DNA of 64,000 nucleotides from Phoronis australis (lineage: Eukaryota > Phoronida > Phoronidae), in contig NMRA01000227.1 in NCBI GenBank assembly GCA_002633005.1, positions 1 to 64,000 on the forward strand. The letters are read 5' to 3'. The notes beneath the pieces are model-generated. The model worked only from the letters and a program-made list of their open reading frames with translations, was not told the origin of the DNA and ran no database searches. The position numbers and the translations under genes are program-made. Every line of letters begins with the position of its first letter. The stretch's first letter is position 1. This document shows positions 47,001-62,000 of the stretch, in pieces.

Positions 47001-50000
47001 ATCAGATCCAAGAATCCTCTTCAGCCATGTTTCCTCACAAGGGACATGTATGGCATACGGCACAAATATTCAGACAAAATGACCCCAAATTCCCCCATGA
47101 CGGCTGAGTGGAAGTAACATTTATTGCCAGAATAGTCTTCCCTCATGGCTAAGAATGAATGTCTTCCCTCCGGCTAAGAATGCAGGGGAATTAATAAAGA
47201 CTGTAAATGCCGATGTACTCTGTGTTAGTAGTTTGACTATATTCGCCATCTGTTGGTGGTTTATGTGTTTGCTATGCGGCTTCTAGCGCATCAATTTTCC
47301 ATGTGACTAATTCTTCAATAGAATTTTGCATGTGTAACACTGTTTGGCAGACCATAGTTTATAGCTGTAACACGCTAATTTGGCTCATTCGTATTTCAAC
47401 GTCCTTACCGATGAGTTTAGTTGTGATTTTTATGCCGCAAATTGGTGTAAGTATATTGTACCTAGTTTTGTTACATAGTCATACTTCAACGTTATTGTAA
47501 TGCGTATTCTGTATTTTTAATTTCCATTTCCTCAAGTGGTTTGAAGTTGTTTGAATAAGTATGTATGCAATGTTATATATTGCAACTTTGTAAACGACCA
47601 ACGCATTGCTCAATTGTCTCATAGAAAGTTTTTTGTATGTTACAGTTGAACCCAGCAACTAAAAGTTTATGAACAAATAGTTTTTCAACCCAACTCATGC
47701 TCGCGTTCATCCATGTGGCTCTAAAGATTTTCAACCCAACTCATGCTCGCATTCATCCATGTGGCTCTAAAGATTTTCTCGACCAAAAGACAGTTGATAA
47801 TGTGGCTAAGCCATTCTGTAAACAATTTTTTTCCTGATGGCTACTGCCATAAATTTTTCCTGATGGCTACTGCCATAAATTTTTCCTGATGGCTACTGCC
47901 ATAAATTTTTCCTGTATATAGAATTATGTCATGATGGGAAAATGGTATTTTGTCGGATTACTCTCGTGTCATATTGTATTTCATGAACATTCACCAAAGA
48001 ACTTGGTAGATATTGAGACATGAAAAGAAAATACAAGACAAGGGGCAGCACAGTATTCAGATCTTGAACTTGGAATTTCAAAGAAATTGAAGCAGGCACA
48101 ATACAACACAAAAATAGTCACTACAAGGGGGTAATGGTAGTCAAATAGCCACTACAAGGGGTAATGGTAGTCAAATAGCCACTACAAGGGGTAATGGTAG
48201 TCAAATAGCCACTACAAGGGGTAATGGTAGTCAAATAGCCACTACAAGGGGTAATGGTAGTCAAATAGCCACTACAAGGGGTAACGGTAGTCAAATAGCC
48301 ACTACAAGGGGTAATGGTATTCAAATAGCCACTACAAGTGGTAATGGTCATCAAATCCTCCTGAAAATCAACAGCCATCATGCTCACAAACACAAAATTT
48401 CATAAACATACATCAAAAACTTAATAGCTATTGAAGCAGTCCCAAACTTAAACTGTCACAAGTGCCTGGGGGACGCTACCGTAGATCTGTCTAACAATGC
48501 CAGTTATCGTAGATTGGCAAATTTTAATAACAAAAGCAACACGGAGCGTTGAAATGCGTCCACGAATGCATCGCAAATGGTGTGTTTTTAGGGGTTTTTG
48601 TTTGTATCATCGAAATGGCCACTAGATGGTGCAAAATACATCGAATCCATCTGAGAACCAGAAAATGTTGTTTTTTCTTTAAAAGAAAGCCATTTACCAA
48701 ATTTCATTAAAATTCGTCAAGGAACTTCAGAGAAACAGAGGAAGATGAAAAAAATGGAAATGCTGCTAGGGGGCACAGTGTTTGTCGGTTTTGTCTAAAA
48801 GTTGTCGTTTTCTCTTGTTAACGTCATATGTGCTAAATTTAATAAAGATCCTGCAGAGGGCTTAGGAGATACAGGTATGGGTGCAAAAAAAAAAAAAACC
48901 CGCCACTAGGAGGCACCACAGTACTCGAAGTCATCGGAAAATCATCGTCAACCATCCCCTTTATAGAAAGAACATACATGCCAACTTTCACAATCTTCCT
49001 TAGAATGGTTTGGTTGACAGAGGGACGGACACCAAAAAACAGACTCGAAAACGGCCACTAGGTGGCGCAAACTACGAATCCATCCGAAAACAGGAGGATA
49101 GCCTCATCTCACTAATAGATGTCTATGTGCAAAATTTTTTTTGAGGACCTTTGAAGATACAGAGGTAAATGTAAAAAACTAAAACTGCCACTAGGGGGTA
49201 CACCGGTACACCAATCTATCCAAAAGTCGTCGTCGTCTGTTGTCACCTTCATATAAATATATTTGCTAAATTTAATAATTAAAAGATCCTGTAGAACGTT
49301 TAGGAGATACAGCCATGGGCGCAAAAACAAACAAAACTGCCACTAGGAGGCACCACAGTAGTCAAAGTCGAGGGAAAATCATCGTCAACAGTCTTCCTTA
49401 TAGTAAGAACATACATGCCAATTTTCACAATCATCCTTAAAGTGATTTGGTTGTAAGAGGGGCGGACGCCAAAAAAACGACTTGAAAACAGTAAAAATGG
49501 CCACTAGATGGCACAAAATGCCTCGAATCCATCCGAAAACAAGAGGATAGCATCAACTCATTAATAGATGTATTAAATTTCCCAAAAATCTGTTGAGGAC
49601 CTTTGAAGATCCAGAGGCAAACGTAAAAAATTTAAATTGCCACTAGGGGGCACAGTGGTATTTGGGTCAGTCCGAAACTCGTCACCCTCTGTTGTTAACC
49701 CCACAGGAACACACTCGCCAAATTTCAATAAGATCCTGAAAGGGGTTTAGGAGATACAGCCGTGGACGCCCAGACAGAGGTGACGGCAATATTCGACCAC
49801 ATATAAATATGTGAGCGCATAAAAAGGCAACTTGGGAATAAGAATACATCGAGTCTGTCTGAAATTGGGAAGGCAGTCGTTGCTATGTAAACAGATTGTC
49901 AAATTTCATAAAAATCCATTAAGGAATTTGGAGCTGTTCTAGTTTATACTCCATAAGGGAGGGAGAGGGCACTTGAAATAAAGAAATTACGTGTAACTGT

Positions 50001-53000
50001 CTTTAAAACAAATAAAAAATACCAGTTGTTCCTGTAAATAATACCCACTATTGGTGTTGTTTGACTCATAAACTAGTCGTGCTGAGCATCATATTATGAC
50101 CTGTTCCAGCAGCAAAACACACCAACTACATGTGTTTGATTGTGTAATTATTTGAACAATGTATTTCTAACATGTTTCCACTTCGATGCCAACTTTGTTC
50201 TTATTGGTTCACAACTCAGCCATTGATGGATGCCATTCATCCTAACTAGCACTCTCAAGTATGACATAAATTTCCCTGGAACTCTACAGCCGACATAGCC
50301 ACTACTCTCAAGTATGACATAAATTTCCCTGGACCTCTATAGCCAACATAGCCACTACTCTCAAGTATGACATAAATTTCCCTGGACCTCTACAGCCAAC
50401 ATAGCCACTACTCTCAAGTATGACATAAATTTCCCTGGACCTCTACAGCCAACATAGCCACTACTCTCAAGTATGACATAAATTTCCCTGGACCTCTACA
50501 GCCAACATCGCCACTACTCTCAAGTATGACATAAATTTCCCTGGACCTCTACAGCCAACATCGCCACTACTCTCAAGTATGACATAAATTTCCCTGGACC
50601 TCTACAGCCAACATCGCCACTACTCTCAAGTATGACATAAATTTCCCTGGACCTCTACAGCCAACATCGCCACTACTCTCAAGTATGACATAAATTTCCC
50701 TGGACCTCTACAGCCAACATCGCCACTACTCTCAAGTATGACATAAATTTCCCTGGACCTCTACAGCCAACATCGCCACTACTCTCAAGTATGACATAAA
50801 TTTCCCTGGACCTCTACAGCCAACATCGCCACTACTCTCAAGTATGACATAAATTTCCCTGGACCTCTACAGCCAACATCGCCACTACTCTCAAGTATGA
50901 CATAAATTTCCCTGGACCTCTACAGCCAACATCGCCACTACTCTCAAGTATGACATAAATTTCCCTGGACCTCTACAGCCAACATCGCCACTACTCTCAA
51001 GTATGACATAAATTTCCCTGGACCTCTACAGCCAACATCGCCACTACTCTCAAGTATGACATAAATTTCCCTGGACCTCTACAGCCAACATCGCCACTAC
51101 TCTCAAGTATGACATAAATTTCCCTGGACCTCTACAGCCAACATCGCCACTACTCTCAAGTATGACATAAATTTCCCTGGACCTCTACAGCCAACATCGC
51201 CACTACTCTCAAGTATGACATAAATTTCCCTGGACCTCTACAGCCAACATCGCCACTACTCTCAAGTATGACATAAATTTCCCTGGACCTCTACAGCCAA
51301 CATCGCCACTACTCTCAAGTATGACATAAATTTCCCTGGACCTCTACAGCCAACATCGCCACTACTCTCAAGTATGACATAAATTTCCCTGGACCTCTAC
51401 AGCCAACATCGCCACTACTCTCAAGTATGACATAAATTTCCCTGGACCTCTACAGCCAACATCGCCACTACTCTCAAGTATGACATAAATTTCCCTGGAC
51501 CTCTACAGCCAACATCGCCACTACTCTCAAGTATGACATAAATTTCCCTGGACCTCTACAGCCAACATCGCCACTACTCTCAAGTATGACATAAATTTCC
51601 CTGGACCTCTACAGCCAACATCGCCACTACTCTCAAGTATGACATAAATTTCCCTGGACCTCTACAGCCAACATCGCCACTACTCTCAAGTATGACATAA
51701 ATTTCCCTGGACCTCTACAGCCAACATCGCCACTACTCTCAAGTATGACATAAATTTCCCTGGACCTCTACAGCCAACATCGCCACTACTCTCAAGTATG
51801 ACATAAATTTCCCTGGACCTCTACAGCCAACATCGCCACTACTCTCAAGTATGACATAAATTTCCCTGGACCTCTACAGCCAACATCGCCACTACTCTCA
51901 AGTATGACATAAATTTCCCTGGACCTCTACAGCCAACATCGCCACTACTCTCAAGTATGACATAAATTTCCCTGGACCTCTACAGCCAACATCGCCACTA
52001 CTCTCAAGTATGACATAAATTTCCCTGGACCTCTACAGCCAACATCGCCACTACTCTCAAGTATGACATAAATTTCCCTGGACCTCTACAGCCAACATCG
52101 CCACTACTCTCAAGTATGACATAAATTTCCCTGGACCTCTACAGCCAACATCGCCACTACTCTCAAGTATGACATAAATTTCCCTGGACCTCTACAGCCA
52201 ACATCGCCACTACTCTCAAGTATGACATAAATTTCCCTGGACCTCTACAGCCAACATCGCCACTACTCTCAAGTATGACATAAATTTCCCTGGACCTCTA
52301 CAGCCAACATCGCCACTACTCTCAAGTATGACATAAATTTCCCTGGACCTCTACAGCCAACATCGCCACTACTCTCAAGTATGACATAAATTTCCCTGGA
52401 CCTCTACAGCCAACATCGCCACTACTCTCAAGTATGACATAAATTTCCCTGGACCTCTACAGCCAACATCGCCACTACTCTCAAGTATGACATAAATTTC
52501 CCTGGACCTCTACAGCCAACATCGCCACTACTCTCAAGTATGACATAAATTTCCCTGGACCTCTACAGCCAACATCGCCACTAGCACACATGGAAGTACG
52601 GAAAATCACCTATGAACAATACAGCAAACTAGTGAAATTTTAAGGATAAAGAAGAAAATTCTAGTTCCTTTTTAGCTTGGTTTGAACAGTGTAGATCTCA
52701 TCAAGCAACATTTGGTAAATTTTCTATTATTTGCAGTTTCAGAAGTATTCGGCCTTTGAAATATGACAATTTTGGCAAATATTTTTGTGTGAAATAAGTG
52801 AAAAATTACGGGCACAATTTGCATGTTTTCAATCGATGATTAATTCAGCCTGAAAGTTATTAATTTCTCAAAATACCCTGCCAAAAACACTATTAATTTC
52901 CAACCACAGAAGCTATTTTTACTTAAAAAACAATCTAAATCCCACACTTCGCCATTTTGACAATAACACTACAATGTTTGCCAATGTTGAATCAAGGGAG

Positions 53001-56000
53001 TATTCCACCAATCAAAAAAGTTATTTCTGACACTTTACGTCGCATGCCAGAGAACATGAACAGAAGAGGCCTAATTGTGATTCGCTTATTTTCGAGTGAA
53101 TGAAAATAAAAAACAATTGATAACTAACTCGGCCGCTGCACGGACTTATTATTTTCCATTCAAAGGTATGAAACCAAAACTTACATTATACGTTATAAAC
53201 AGAAACAAACAGGTCTATTATGCTGTTTTTACAGGCGTATTTCTTGCAGTCAGTGCATACTAGAGTAATGATGGTCGAATTTCAATACAGTGTTTGAATG
53301 TTCTTGTACATCTCAAAGTTCAGGTTTTGCTTGGCTGGACCATAACAACTCATACAAAAAATATGGGTGGTTGGATTCCAAACGAAATTAACACTCAAGG
53401 TTGGTGGGTTAGGAATGTAAAACAAAACAATGACGACAGGCTTTTCTTGCAACATCCCTTGGTAAGGCAAATGTAACAAAACGTCCACTAGGAGGCACAG
53501 CAGTAGTTGGATCTGTTCAAAAGTCATCATTATCTGTCATCAGCAACATAGACACACACCTGACAATTTATAAAAAGATCTTGCAAGGGATAAATATATG
53601 AGAGAGCAGCAGATAACACAGACAGGCACAATACAGAGACTTAGATACGACATACATAGTACCAGATGACACAGACAGGCACAATACAGAGACTTAGATA
53701 CGACATACAGCACCAGATGACACAGGCAGGCACAATACAGAGACTTAGATATGACATACATAGTAGCAGCTGACACAGGCAGGCACAATACAGAGATTTA
53801 AATACGACATACATAGTAGCAGATGACAAAGGCAGGCACAATACAGAGACTTAGATATGACATACAGCAGCAGATGACACAGACAGGCACAATACAGAGA
53901 CTTAGATATGACATACAGCACCAGATGACACAGGCAGGCACAATACAGATATTTAGATATGACATACAGAAGCAGATGACACAGACAGGCACAATACAGA
54001 GACTTAGATATGACATACAGAAGCAGATGACACAGACAGGCACAATACAGAGACTTAGATATGACATACATAGTAACAGCTGACACAGACAGGCACAATA
54101 CAGAGTCTTAGATATGACAGCAGATGCAAGAAACATGCATGTACATGTGGGTGCATAACAAACAAGAACATGACTAAATGCAACAGTATGTCATACCTTC
54201 AATAACATCTTGGTAAGCTTGGGAAAGCTTGCGTAGTATGTTACAAGCTTATGGATGTGTTTGAGGATCACATTTACAATAGTAGCTTCAGCCACCTGGC
54301 TCATCAACTGTAAAATGATTATAGTGTATTAATAAGTTAAGAATCAGAGAACTGAATACTCCGGCCAAACATGACGCATACTAATTTATACTATCATACA
54401 GCCATCTTTCCAAATTGCTTTATGTTGTAGAACATGCGTTTGGAAAATAAGACATTTAAAATTCAAATTAAACAGATTTTTGTTAGTTATACACCAAAAT
54501 GAATCAAAAAACCAAAAGCTGCGTGTCCTTGCATTCTTCAACAACAATCTTGGAGAAATTTAATGGATGTCTCAAGATCACCCAGAAACATAGGCAATCA
54601 AGTAACAATAAATGACCTCAACATGTTTGTGAAAAAATTTCAAAACTGTGAAAACTTGTAAAATCTTCCCTGGATTTAATTACCAACAATTTAAAATCAA
54701 GCAATGAATCAATGCTACCAAGCAAGGATATAACAACATGCAATATACTACGCCCTCCTTTTCTGTGACATTTATCTGTAATGCCGTACACCAGTAATGC
54801 CGTACACCATTAACGCAGTACACTAGCAATGATGTACACCAGTAATGCCGTACACCAGTAACGCAGTACACTAGCAATGTCGTACACCAGTAATGCTGTA
54901 CACCAGTAATGCTGTACACCAGTAACACAGTACACTAGCAATGCTGTACACCAGTAATGCTGTACACCAGTAATGCAGTACACAAGCAATGCTGTACACC
55001 AGTAATGCTGTACACCAGTAACACAGTACACTAGCAATGCTGTACACCATAAATGTTGTACACCAGTAATGCAGTACACTAGCAATGCTGTACACCAGTA
55101 ATGCTGAACACCAGTAATGCTGTACACCAGTAACACAGTAAACTGGCAATGCTGTACACCAGTAAAGCTGTACACCAGTAACACAGTAAACTGGCAATGC
55201 TGTACACCAGTAATGCTGTACACCAGTAATGCTGTACACCAGTAATGCTGTACACCAGTAACGCAGTACACTAGCAATGCTGTACACCAGTAATGCTGTA
55301 CATCAATAATGTCCTTGTCCCCATATGGCTATATGCTGCTGCAACGTTGACACCAAATGATAACGTAGGCTGACTTGGACTCCCACCTTCAGACAGGACA
55401 ACAAAACGTAGACCTGCTGGTTTTAGGGGTTAGGAAAAAGTTTCCTTTCACAATTGTGGTGCGAAGTCCCAGATTTGCTAACAGATAGGCAGGGAAAGGC
55501 GAGATCAACCAATCTTTTTTGTCTGTCTCACTCAGAAATGTTTGGCGCCATAAACTTTTGAAAACTAGATCAATCAATCCGTGATGTTTTGTACCTGCCC
55601 TAAAGAGAGGAGTGACCATTAGTCATTCAATACAAACCACAATAAGATCTGTCAGATACATCTTAATGTCCAGCCTCAGTTTGGACCACAACTTGGTTGT
55701 AGAGGGCAGAGCAGGGCAGCCAGCTTTCTTCTTGGACTCTGGCACTTTCAGGATTACTTGGAAAGCAGACGGCAAATTTGTGAGACAAAGTTGCACAACC
55801 GCGTTGAACACTGAAAAGCAGACAAATAGAAAAAACTATTGAAACTGAGTCTAACACTGCCTTGGGTTATACTACTTTGTTGCAACTCTACCCCTCCTTT
55901 TTGGATTCTTATTAACAATATTATTGTTACAACTGGAAACTAGAAAGATTATTGTCACGGCGTGACAATAACGGACTCTGCGCGCGCATATTACTGGAAT

Positions 56001-59000
56001 TATTATGGGAAGTTACTGACAGCAACCCGTTTACCAATATGAAAAGGAATTCTTTAAAATTGTAGGAGAAATTACATATTAATTTTTTGATGACCTTTCC
56101 ACTAATTGACCTCTTCCGGTGCATTATGAGCTCCCATGAGGGAGTAATTGCTAACTCGATTAAAAGTGTGGTTAAAGCTAAAAATCACAGATGTTTTACT
56201 TTAAGCACTTCAGAATACAAGATGAATGATTTGGTAAAACTTTCAGAAGAAAAATGCACCTAATGACCCCATGGGTGCACCTAATGACCTGAAAATCTAG
56301 AATTCAAACTCATACGCACTTAGTAAACAGATATGTAATTTTGAAGTCTCAAGCTCAAAATTTAAGTTTGCACTCAATGACCTTTGACCTATTTTTTCTG
56401 ATTGGTTAGGCCTATTGCGAAGTAAAATAGGGTATTCAATTGGCATGTTGACTTACACCAGTGTGCTGAAAATGAAAACGATTCCTTGAAAAACGTAAGA
56501 GATATAACATTTTGATCGTTACATGACCTTTGCACTAATTGACCATATCCGGTGCATTTTAAGCATCTTTAGGAGAATTATTGCAAAGCCCATGGAAAAT
56601 CTGTTTAACGCTGAGAGTTGTCTAACGGTTGACACATCAGAATACTTGCTGATTGAAAAGGTCAAATTTTCAGAACAAAAATGCACCTAATGACCCCATG
56701 TTTGCACTAAATGACCTGAAACTTTGGATTCCGATTTGATTTACCTGTGGCAATCAGACCTGTCAATTTGAAGTGTCTAGCTCAAAATTTTAGTTTGCAC
56801 CTAATGACCTTTGACCTATTTCACCTGATTGGATGACCCGATTACTTAGAAAAGTAATTTTTTATATTGTTATGTTGACTTATACCTGTGCACCGAATTT
56901 GAAAAAGATAGCTTTAAAAATGAAGGAGTAGCATTTTGAAAATTATATGACCTTTGCACCAAACGACCTCTTCCGGTGCAATATGGAATATGATTATATA
57001 ACCAATCAAAATTTATATACTGTCAAAAGCCATATGCTGAATTTAAAGACCGTACCTGCACCCAATTTGGAATTATTAAGCCTCAAAGTTGGTCGGAAGA
57101 AGAATAAGAATAATAAGAATAAAATTGAAGAAAACCCAGGAACAACAGAACTCTGCGCTTACACGCGCGGAGTAAAAATAGTGATAATAATAGATAACCC
57201 AAACATAATCAAAATCTATTGGTTAAAGACTGGTTTAACCCAAACATAATCAAAATCTATTGGTTAAAGACTGGCTTAACACAAGCAAAACACCCAGTGA
57301 CTACACAGATCAAAAAATTTCAACATAGGACACCCTGTTCCCAGATATCATAAAACAACCTACTGGAAGTGCCTTCAACATAAAACTTTGATGATTCAGT
57401 ATCGCCCCCTGTTGACCGCACAGCAGCTTTAAATGCTTGAATGGCAGTGTGCACAGCATGAATTGTGGGGTTGTTCTGAAATAACAACAATAACAAAAAT
57501 ATCAATAACAACAATAACAATGGTAGTGATGGTAGTAGTACTGACAGTAATTAGTGATCACAGCTTGAGACGTGTGTACCAGTCAATAAGTTGAACATTG
57601 CCTGCAATACTCAGAGCTTGGAATGACCAATAACAAAAAAGAGGAAAATTTTCCAGGTGATGCATCGTTCCACAAACAGGCTTGTGTGATAGAAAGGTTT
57701 TTTATGTAATAAATTTTAACTGACATAAACATTTTTGCATGGATAAAGTTAAAATAATGTTAAGAAAGAGACAAAAAAAGATGAAACTGGAAATCAAGCG
57801 AAAATTAAAACCAAAAAAGAGGAAATCCTCTAAAAAGAGGAAAATTCTAAGCCCTGAACACTAAAATATAAGAGTTGCGTCTTGGAAGACAATCAAAGAA
57901 AATAATAAAACATACAGTACAAGCCAAAAGAGAACAGACAAAATGGCCCATCATTTGTTGTCACAATGGCTGAGTGCAAATGGAATTCCACGTCATGACG
58001 GTTGAGTTTTAGTGGAAGTGATGAACATAGGAGACTTCCACCATGATCGATAATCTACTGGGAAAGCTAATAAAGTGGAAAAGCTATTCAATATTCCTAT
58101 AGTTTGAATCTAATCAATCACCAACAAACCTCCTGACATCTTTAAAACAGGCAACACGTGACAAATGCAGACGGCCAAATACGCCATCATTAGGTCACCT
58201 ATTGTCACATTACAAGTCACAGTCGCCATATCTATTATCCCACTACTAAAAGTCACAGTCGCCATATCTATTATCCCACTACTACAAGTCACAGTCGCTA
58301 TATCTATTATCCCACTACTACATGTCACAGTCGCCATATCTATTATCCCACTACTACAAGTCACAGTCGCTATATCTATTATCCCACTACTACAAGTCAC
58401 AGTCGCTATATCTATTATCCCACTACTACAAGTCACAGTCGCTATATCTATTATCCCACTACTACAAGTCACAGTCGCCATATCTATTATCCCACTACTA
58501 CAAGTCACAGTTGCCATATCTATTATCCCACAACTACAAGTCACAGTCGCCATATCTATTATCCCACTACTAGATGTGAGAGTCGCCATATCTATTGTTC
58601 AATTATTTACCACACAAGCCAACACTTTAATGTAGTAAACAGACCCATGCTCCAGGAATAGAGCATTTTGGCAACAGGAATAGATATACTGATTCTTATA
58701 CCAGGCAGTAAAATATTCAAGATAAAAATGTTCCTCTCTCTACATGCATGTACTTTGCAAATTAGTACTAACAATGTTTTGTTTGTGAATATGACTTTGC
58801 AATGATCGAGTTGTAAGCAGGCGCGGGTATGATCTTATACTGGATTTAAATAAAGTCCACCAAGAATTATTGAAAAAAACACGAAACATGAAGTTGTGAT
58901 AATAGCCGCTATGAAAGATCATGACATGTCATTACTTGTCATTTTCAACCAGAATAAACTAGGAAAAAACTGAGGCAGAATTGACTGTCTAGATGTAGCA

Positions 59001-62000
59001 TCAATGGTACACCATACCACTTTTTCAGTTTTGCGGCGACCACATACATCATTAAACAACTAACTGCTCCCTGACTCAGAACGGCTCACACACATGCAGT
59101 TATACACTTGCCATATGATAAATAATAGTTGAGCTGCAATACAAACGGAGCGCTGCATGGTCACTAATCATCTGCACACTGGAATCAGCTTTAACAAGGC
59201 AGCTCATCGCAAGATGGCCCAACACTGTTACACCGTCATGTTTCATATTTATTCACCAAAGACTAATCTGAGGACAGTGGAACAAGTTTAGGCAAAATTT
59301 GTTGTACTTAATAGAGATTTTTGATCTTCATTTGGCAACATACTGGAATATCTTATCAGTATTTCTGCTAGCTGCTCGCCAGCTCACCATTGGCGAATTC
59401 TGAGTGGCACTGGCAATGGCAGAGCTAAGTCCGTTCGTAAACTTGGCAAGTGCTTTCGTAACTTGACAATGAAGATTAATTTCGGAAAAAACTACTCGCC
59501 TCAAGTCGTGCAGCAAGTAACATTCTCACTTCGATTCGGAGTCCTAATAACAGCAAGTGAATGCTCCATTTCATGTCTGTCACTCCCCCTGAAATCACTC
59601 TTTTACCGCAACAAAATGTTCCACTTTGTAGGGGGGTCAGTGGTCTTGGTAATGGCGATTTCTTGCTTCATAGCGAGATCTTGTCAAGGCTTGGAATGAC
59701 CAATGACAAAAAAGAGGAAAAATTTCCAGGAGATGTATCGCCCCACAAATAAATAGGCTTGTGAGATACAAATATATTTGTGCAATGTGAAATTTGGCTG
59801 AAATAAACATTTTTAATAAAGTCAAAATAATGATAAAAAAGAGGCAAAAAATTAGAGGAAATTTGAAATCAAATAAGAGGTAATTGAAACCAAAAAGAGG
59901 AAACCCTCTGCTGCTTGTCGTCTGCAAGTGACAATGTCAATGACGACTAGAAGACTTATTTCGGTGATAAACATGACCCAGTCTCTCAATAACTTTTTAC
60001 ATGGTGTGAGCCAGTCCAATAGCATTAATTATCCAGAGGATAAAACTGGACTGAGCTGAGCTGTCTCAACAATGCAATTTGGACTCAAGGTTTAAAATCA
60101 TCATTTTTAAATTACATGGTTTAAAATCATCATTTTTAAATTACATGAATCTCTTCTAATTCAATACTAACTTTACTAATTTTCAGCGCATAATTGGTCA
60201 TGTCAAAGATTGTTTGAGACTTAGCGATGACAATTTTCTTTTCAAGGAGTAAAAAGCGCAGATAACGCAGGGAAGAACAAGTGTGTTGTCTATTTTCAAA
60301 TCAAAATACATCACGTCATATCTTGTCCGCTCGTTAATATCGCGAGTGCAAAAAGTTATTGAGAGACTGGGACATGTTTGAACCTTGGACACGGACGAAA
60401 GAAAGCAAGGTACAGCATAAACGTCAGTTTGTTCTTACTGAATTTTGTATAACCTACTTTGCATGATTTAGCTTTATTTTTTTTTCTAGCCACAGGTTGT
60501 GTTTAATGTTTTTGGACACAAATGTCTTGCTCATCGAAATACCCACACCGTAACCCAGGGATAGGGGAAATCTCTGCCCAATTTTTTTAGGACAACATCA
60601 GTGAAATGCCCAATGGTCGGCGTACCTCCGCATTTACCCGTGGATGGGGGAAGCTCTGTCCTAACTTTTTAGGTGATAATAAAACCCATGTTGGCTGACA
60701 TTCCTCCACTTTAGATTGCAATGTTCATCATTTGTTTTTTCCTGAGGCAAACATCTTATCTTATACTGTACATTATGAAAAAGACGTGTGCATAACATGA
60801 AAACAAAACAGTTCGATCCGAGTAAATGCACTTTCATTGTGCTGGTTGGGAAAAGAGAAGGTATTTCGCTAATAATTTTTGAAAAAGGCTAAAAGTTTTT
60901 AGGATGCTTTAGCCATTTTGGTTAATACCCTTAACAGTCTAGTGCGAGTCTAAAATAGCCGTGAAAAGTGAAACTTTTCGAGCACTAATTAATTTTTTCA
61001 CTGCTGTCATAATGTTTTCTAAATTTTTTCTGAATTGTTTCGTTGTTTATGTGACATTAGTTTTTGGTATGCATTGCGTGTGCCTATTTGTACTTGACAC
61101 TCCAGTAGTATCAACAATCACAAATAACCTTAAATTGAACATAACATCAAATAGTATGTAATTTTGCACATTAAAAATCGTCAAAATGTCTATTGAACAA
61201 TCAAAGCCTTACCTGTAAAGCTGCCGTCCACTGCTTAATCAATTTAGTCGTCACCATTTCAGCCTTGGCTGTAGTCTTTTGATTTGAACTTGCTTTCACA
61301 TCATCTTCATCTGAGGTTGTGGCTTCACTATCATCACTAGCAACCTAGATATAAGAATGACACATAGCAATGTGAAAATAAATATTTAGTTGCACAAACC
61401 TTGACTGGAATAACTGTATCTCGCACCACCACTATTTCATTTGAATAATCCGCAGATGACAATGAACTTTTTCACTCTTCCATTAATGTAGAACTTCAAG
61501 TTTGGTTACTGGACTGTACAAGATGCCAATGGCCAGTTGCATGAAACAGTCCCAAATAGGGACTCAACTAAGTCCCCTAAATCTTTTGCCTATTTGTTTT
61601 TTCTATACTCACAGATGTAATATTTTTTCTATAATTTTATTTTTATTGTGGGTTCCTCTTTGACCAATGACCAGTGACATTTTCTAATATAACTAAAAGC
61701 TGAGCCCTAAATTCAGCCAAAATAATTAGGGACTTAGTCTTTTCTCCATGATAGAAAGTAGCAACCTATATGAATAAAAATAACCACAGTTTTAAATTGA
61801 CTTGACATGTTTCGGTGTCATATAGGCGAAACTGTTCGCAATTTGAAAACCAGGACCAGGGAACATCTAAATTCCGACAGAAGTTCACATGTAAATATTC
61901 ATCTACAGAGCTCCAATCATTGTTATCAACAGTGCTCTTTCAATGACTTTGCAATAATAGACCAGGCAGAAACAACAAAGGAGCTTAAAATATGTGAGGC

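Noticed and set aside
53641-54136. Cys-rich repetitive frames resembling short secreted repeats
   Set aside because: Generated by the ~52-bp array; length variants shift the frame, and the complementary strand is open too.
54810-55287. Repetitive minus-strand frames up to 155 codons
   Set aside because: By-product of a stop-free 16-bp repeat read with a 48-bp period.
58110-58635. Open frames of 156-159 codons on both strands, repetitive protein-like
   Set aside because: The 36-bp unit is 12 codons without a stop in several frames; no start context, splice logic or family similarity, and it lies in a NOC2L intron.
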